From an uncultured Sulfurimonas sp. (GTDB lineage: Bacteria; Campylobacterota; Campylobacteria; Campylobacterales; Sulfurimonadaceae): a stretch of 64,000 bases of DNA. The DNA lies in NCBI RefSeq assembly GCF_963662755.1, contig NZ_OY759725.1:1377781-1441780 (forward strand). Direction: 5' to 3'. The translations under genes were made by a program, and so were the position numbers. Shown piece after piece: positions 63,520 through 64,000 of the stretch. The notes below the pieces were generated by a model that had not been told where the DNA came from, did not search any database, and saw only the letters and a program-made list of their open reading frames with translations. Every line of letters starts with the position of its first letter. Positions within the stretch are counted from its first letter, which is position 1.

Positions 63520-63822
63520 ATGCCAATAGGTGCAATAGGTAATGCAGTTTTTGTAAATCAGATGACGGCGAATGCTTCTTCTGTGCAAAATGCTCACAAT
63601 AATCGTGTAGATTTTCAAAATATGGTAGCTCAAGCCGCAGCTCAAGAAAAAGATGAAAAAGTTCTTGAAGTTCGTCCAACTGAAGAAAATCAAGAAGTAG
63701 ATCCAGATCGTGAACATCAAAAAAATGAAGCCGATCAAGAAACAGCTAGAAGCAAACATGATGAAGAAGAGGAAGAAGAAGAAAATGAGTTTCCTCTTCA
63801 CAAACTAGATATTAAAGTCTGA
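63520..63822 (+). CDS. Small acidic protein of unknown function
   Basis: A 100-residue cytoplasmic protein with a strong AAGGAG ribosome site at 63509-63514. The N-terminus (MPIGAIGNAVFVNQMTANAS, then QNAHNNRVDFQNMVAQAA) is ordered-looking and recalls a small protein found beside cdsA in Campylobacterota, though I cannot name it. The C-terminal half is highly charged (VRPTEENQEVDPDREHQ; DEEEEEEENEF) and probably disordered. The cdsA gene follows 28 bp later. The N-terminal Asn/Gln-rich helix resembles those of axial flagellar or export-related proteins, a weak hint only. Confidence 0.7.
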   Translation: MPIGAIGNAVFVNQMTANASSVQNAHNNRVDFQNMVAQAAAQEKDEKVLEVRPTEENQEVDPDREHQKNEADQETARSKHDEEEEEEENEFPLHKLDIKV

Positions 63823-63850
63823 TTTGGTATAATCTCCCAAAAGGAAACTC

Positions 63851-64000
63851 ATGGGAATTTTAAAAGCTCTTAGTTCAAGTAAAGAGAGAGTGATCACTGG
63901 TATTGCTCTTGTTGCGGTCGTTTTAATTATAGGTTTTATTGATAATTTTTTTCTAATGTGGGCAGTTCTTGGTGTTGTCTATCTTGTAGCATTTAAAGAA
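63851..64000 (+). CDS. cdsA: Phosphatidate cytidylyltransferase (CdsA), N-terminal part
   Basis: The first 50 residues of a membrane protein starting MGILKALSSSKERVITGIAL and continuing through hydrophobic VVLIIGFIDNFFLMWAVLGV before the window edge. The short cytoplasmic lead with SSSKERVITG and the immediate first spans match CdsA, which makes CDP-diacylglycerol. The ATG has an AAAGGAAA ribosome site upstream (from 63839) and a TATAAT at 63827-63832. The diagnostic C-terminal signature is outside the window, so the assignment is tentative. Confidence 0.7.
   Translation, partial: MGILKALSSSKERVITGIALVAVVLIIGFIDNFFLMWAVLGVVYLVAFKE

Noticed and set aside
63367..63801. Minus-strand open frame antisense to the small acidic protein
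   Set aside because: It has Phe-rich low-complexity content from the Glu-rich complement and runs through the hairpin cluster; the plus-strand gene has an AAGGAG site and coherent protein.

Overview
The window is low-GC (roughly one third G+C by eye), densely packed chromosomal DNA of a motile, chemosynthetic Campylobacterota bacterium, most likely Sulfurimonas or a close relative. Pointers are the long epsilonproteobacterial FlgE behind a sigma-54 promoter, CetA/CetB-like energy-taxis proteins, many CZB-type chemoreceptors, heme-c-bearing sensors, AGGA-type ribosome sites and TATAAT-only promoters. I see no rRNA, phage, insertion sequence or CRISPR array. There is one tRNA (Ser-GGA).

Layout. 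1-2.6 kb: end of one hook-family gene, then flgE with a sigma-54 promoter and a terminator. 2.6-11.4 kb: purT, a D-2-hydroxyacid dehydrogenase, a YqaA/DedA-like membrane protein, a sensor kinase with two solute-binding-protein domains, an anchorless SdhA/SdhB-like pair, YajQ and a helix-turn-helix/coiled-coil protein. 11.4-19 kb (minus): a DUF1538 duplication fused to a P-II-like domain, then a four-gene signalling operon (HD-GYP regulator, single-domain receiver, globin-coupled hybrid kinase, heme-c/PAS kinase). 19.1-28.3 kb: tRNA-Ser, CZB chemoreceptors, a LapG/LapD pair, a DUF4080 radical-SAM protein and a CetA/CetB-like pair. 28.4-37 kb: MFS carrier, two DUF481 proteins, MscS, and a zinc/manganese-type uptake locus (two outer-membrane proteins, binding protein, permease, small Cys/His protein) with no ATPase gene. 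37-44 kb: PEP synthase, a Suv3-like helicase, a heme-c chemoreceptor.

44-60 kb is a corrinoid and metal island. On the minus strand are cobQ-cbiB and a long overlapping operon (btuF, cobT, cobU, cobS, cobC, btuD, btuC, an APH-like kinase, a CobD-type PLP enzyme), with btuB upstream. Between them on the plus strand lies an ECF nickel/cobalt transporter with NikK- and NikL-like parts and its own putative outer-membrane channel. Together these would import cobalt or nickel and corrinoids and carry out the late steps of cobamide assembly; no early corrin-ring genes are in view. The window closes with a REC-GGDEF-EAL protein, an NFACT/RqcH-like protein, a multi-hairpin intergenic region, a small conserved-looking acidic protein and the start of cdsA.

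Most worth a second look: a palindrome family on both sides of btuB; a 50-codon frame upstream of btuB; apparent ATA and ATC start codons for btuF and yqaA; several genes whose -10 box sits 5-7 nt before the ATG without a ribosome site (leaderless candidates); a C/U-rich hairpin beside chemotaxis genes that resembles a RepG-type small RNA; a 222-bp inverted near-identity between two chemoreceptor genes; and a fumarate-reductase-like flavoprotein with Gln where the FAD-linking His is expected.
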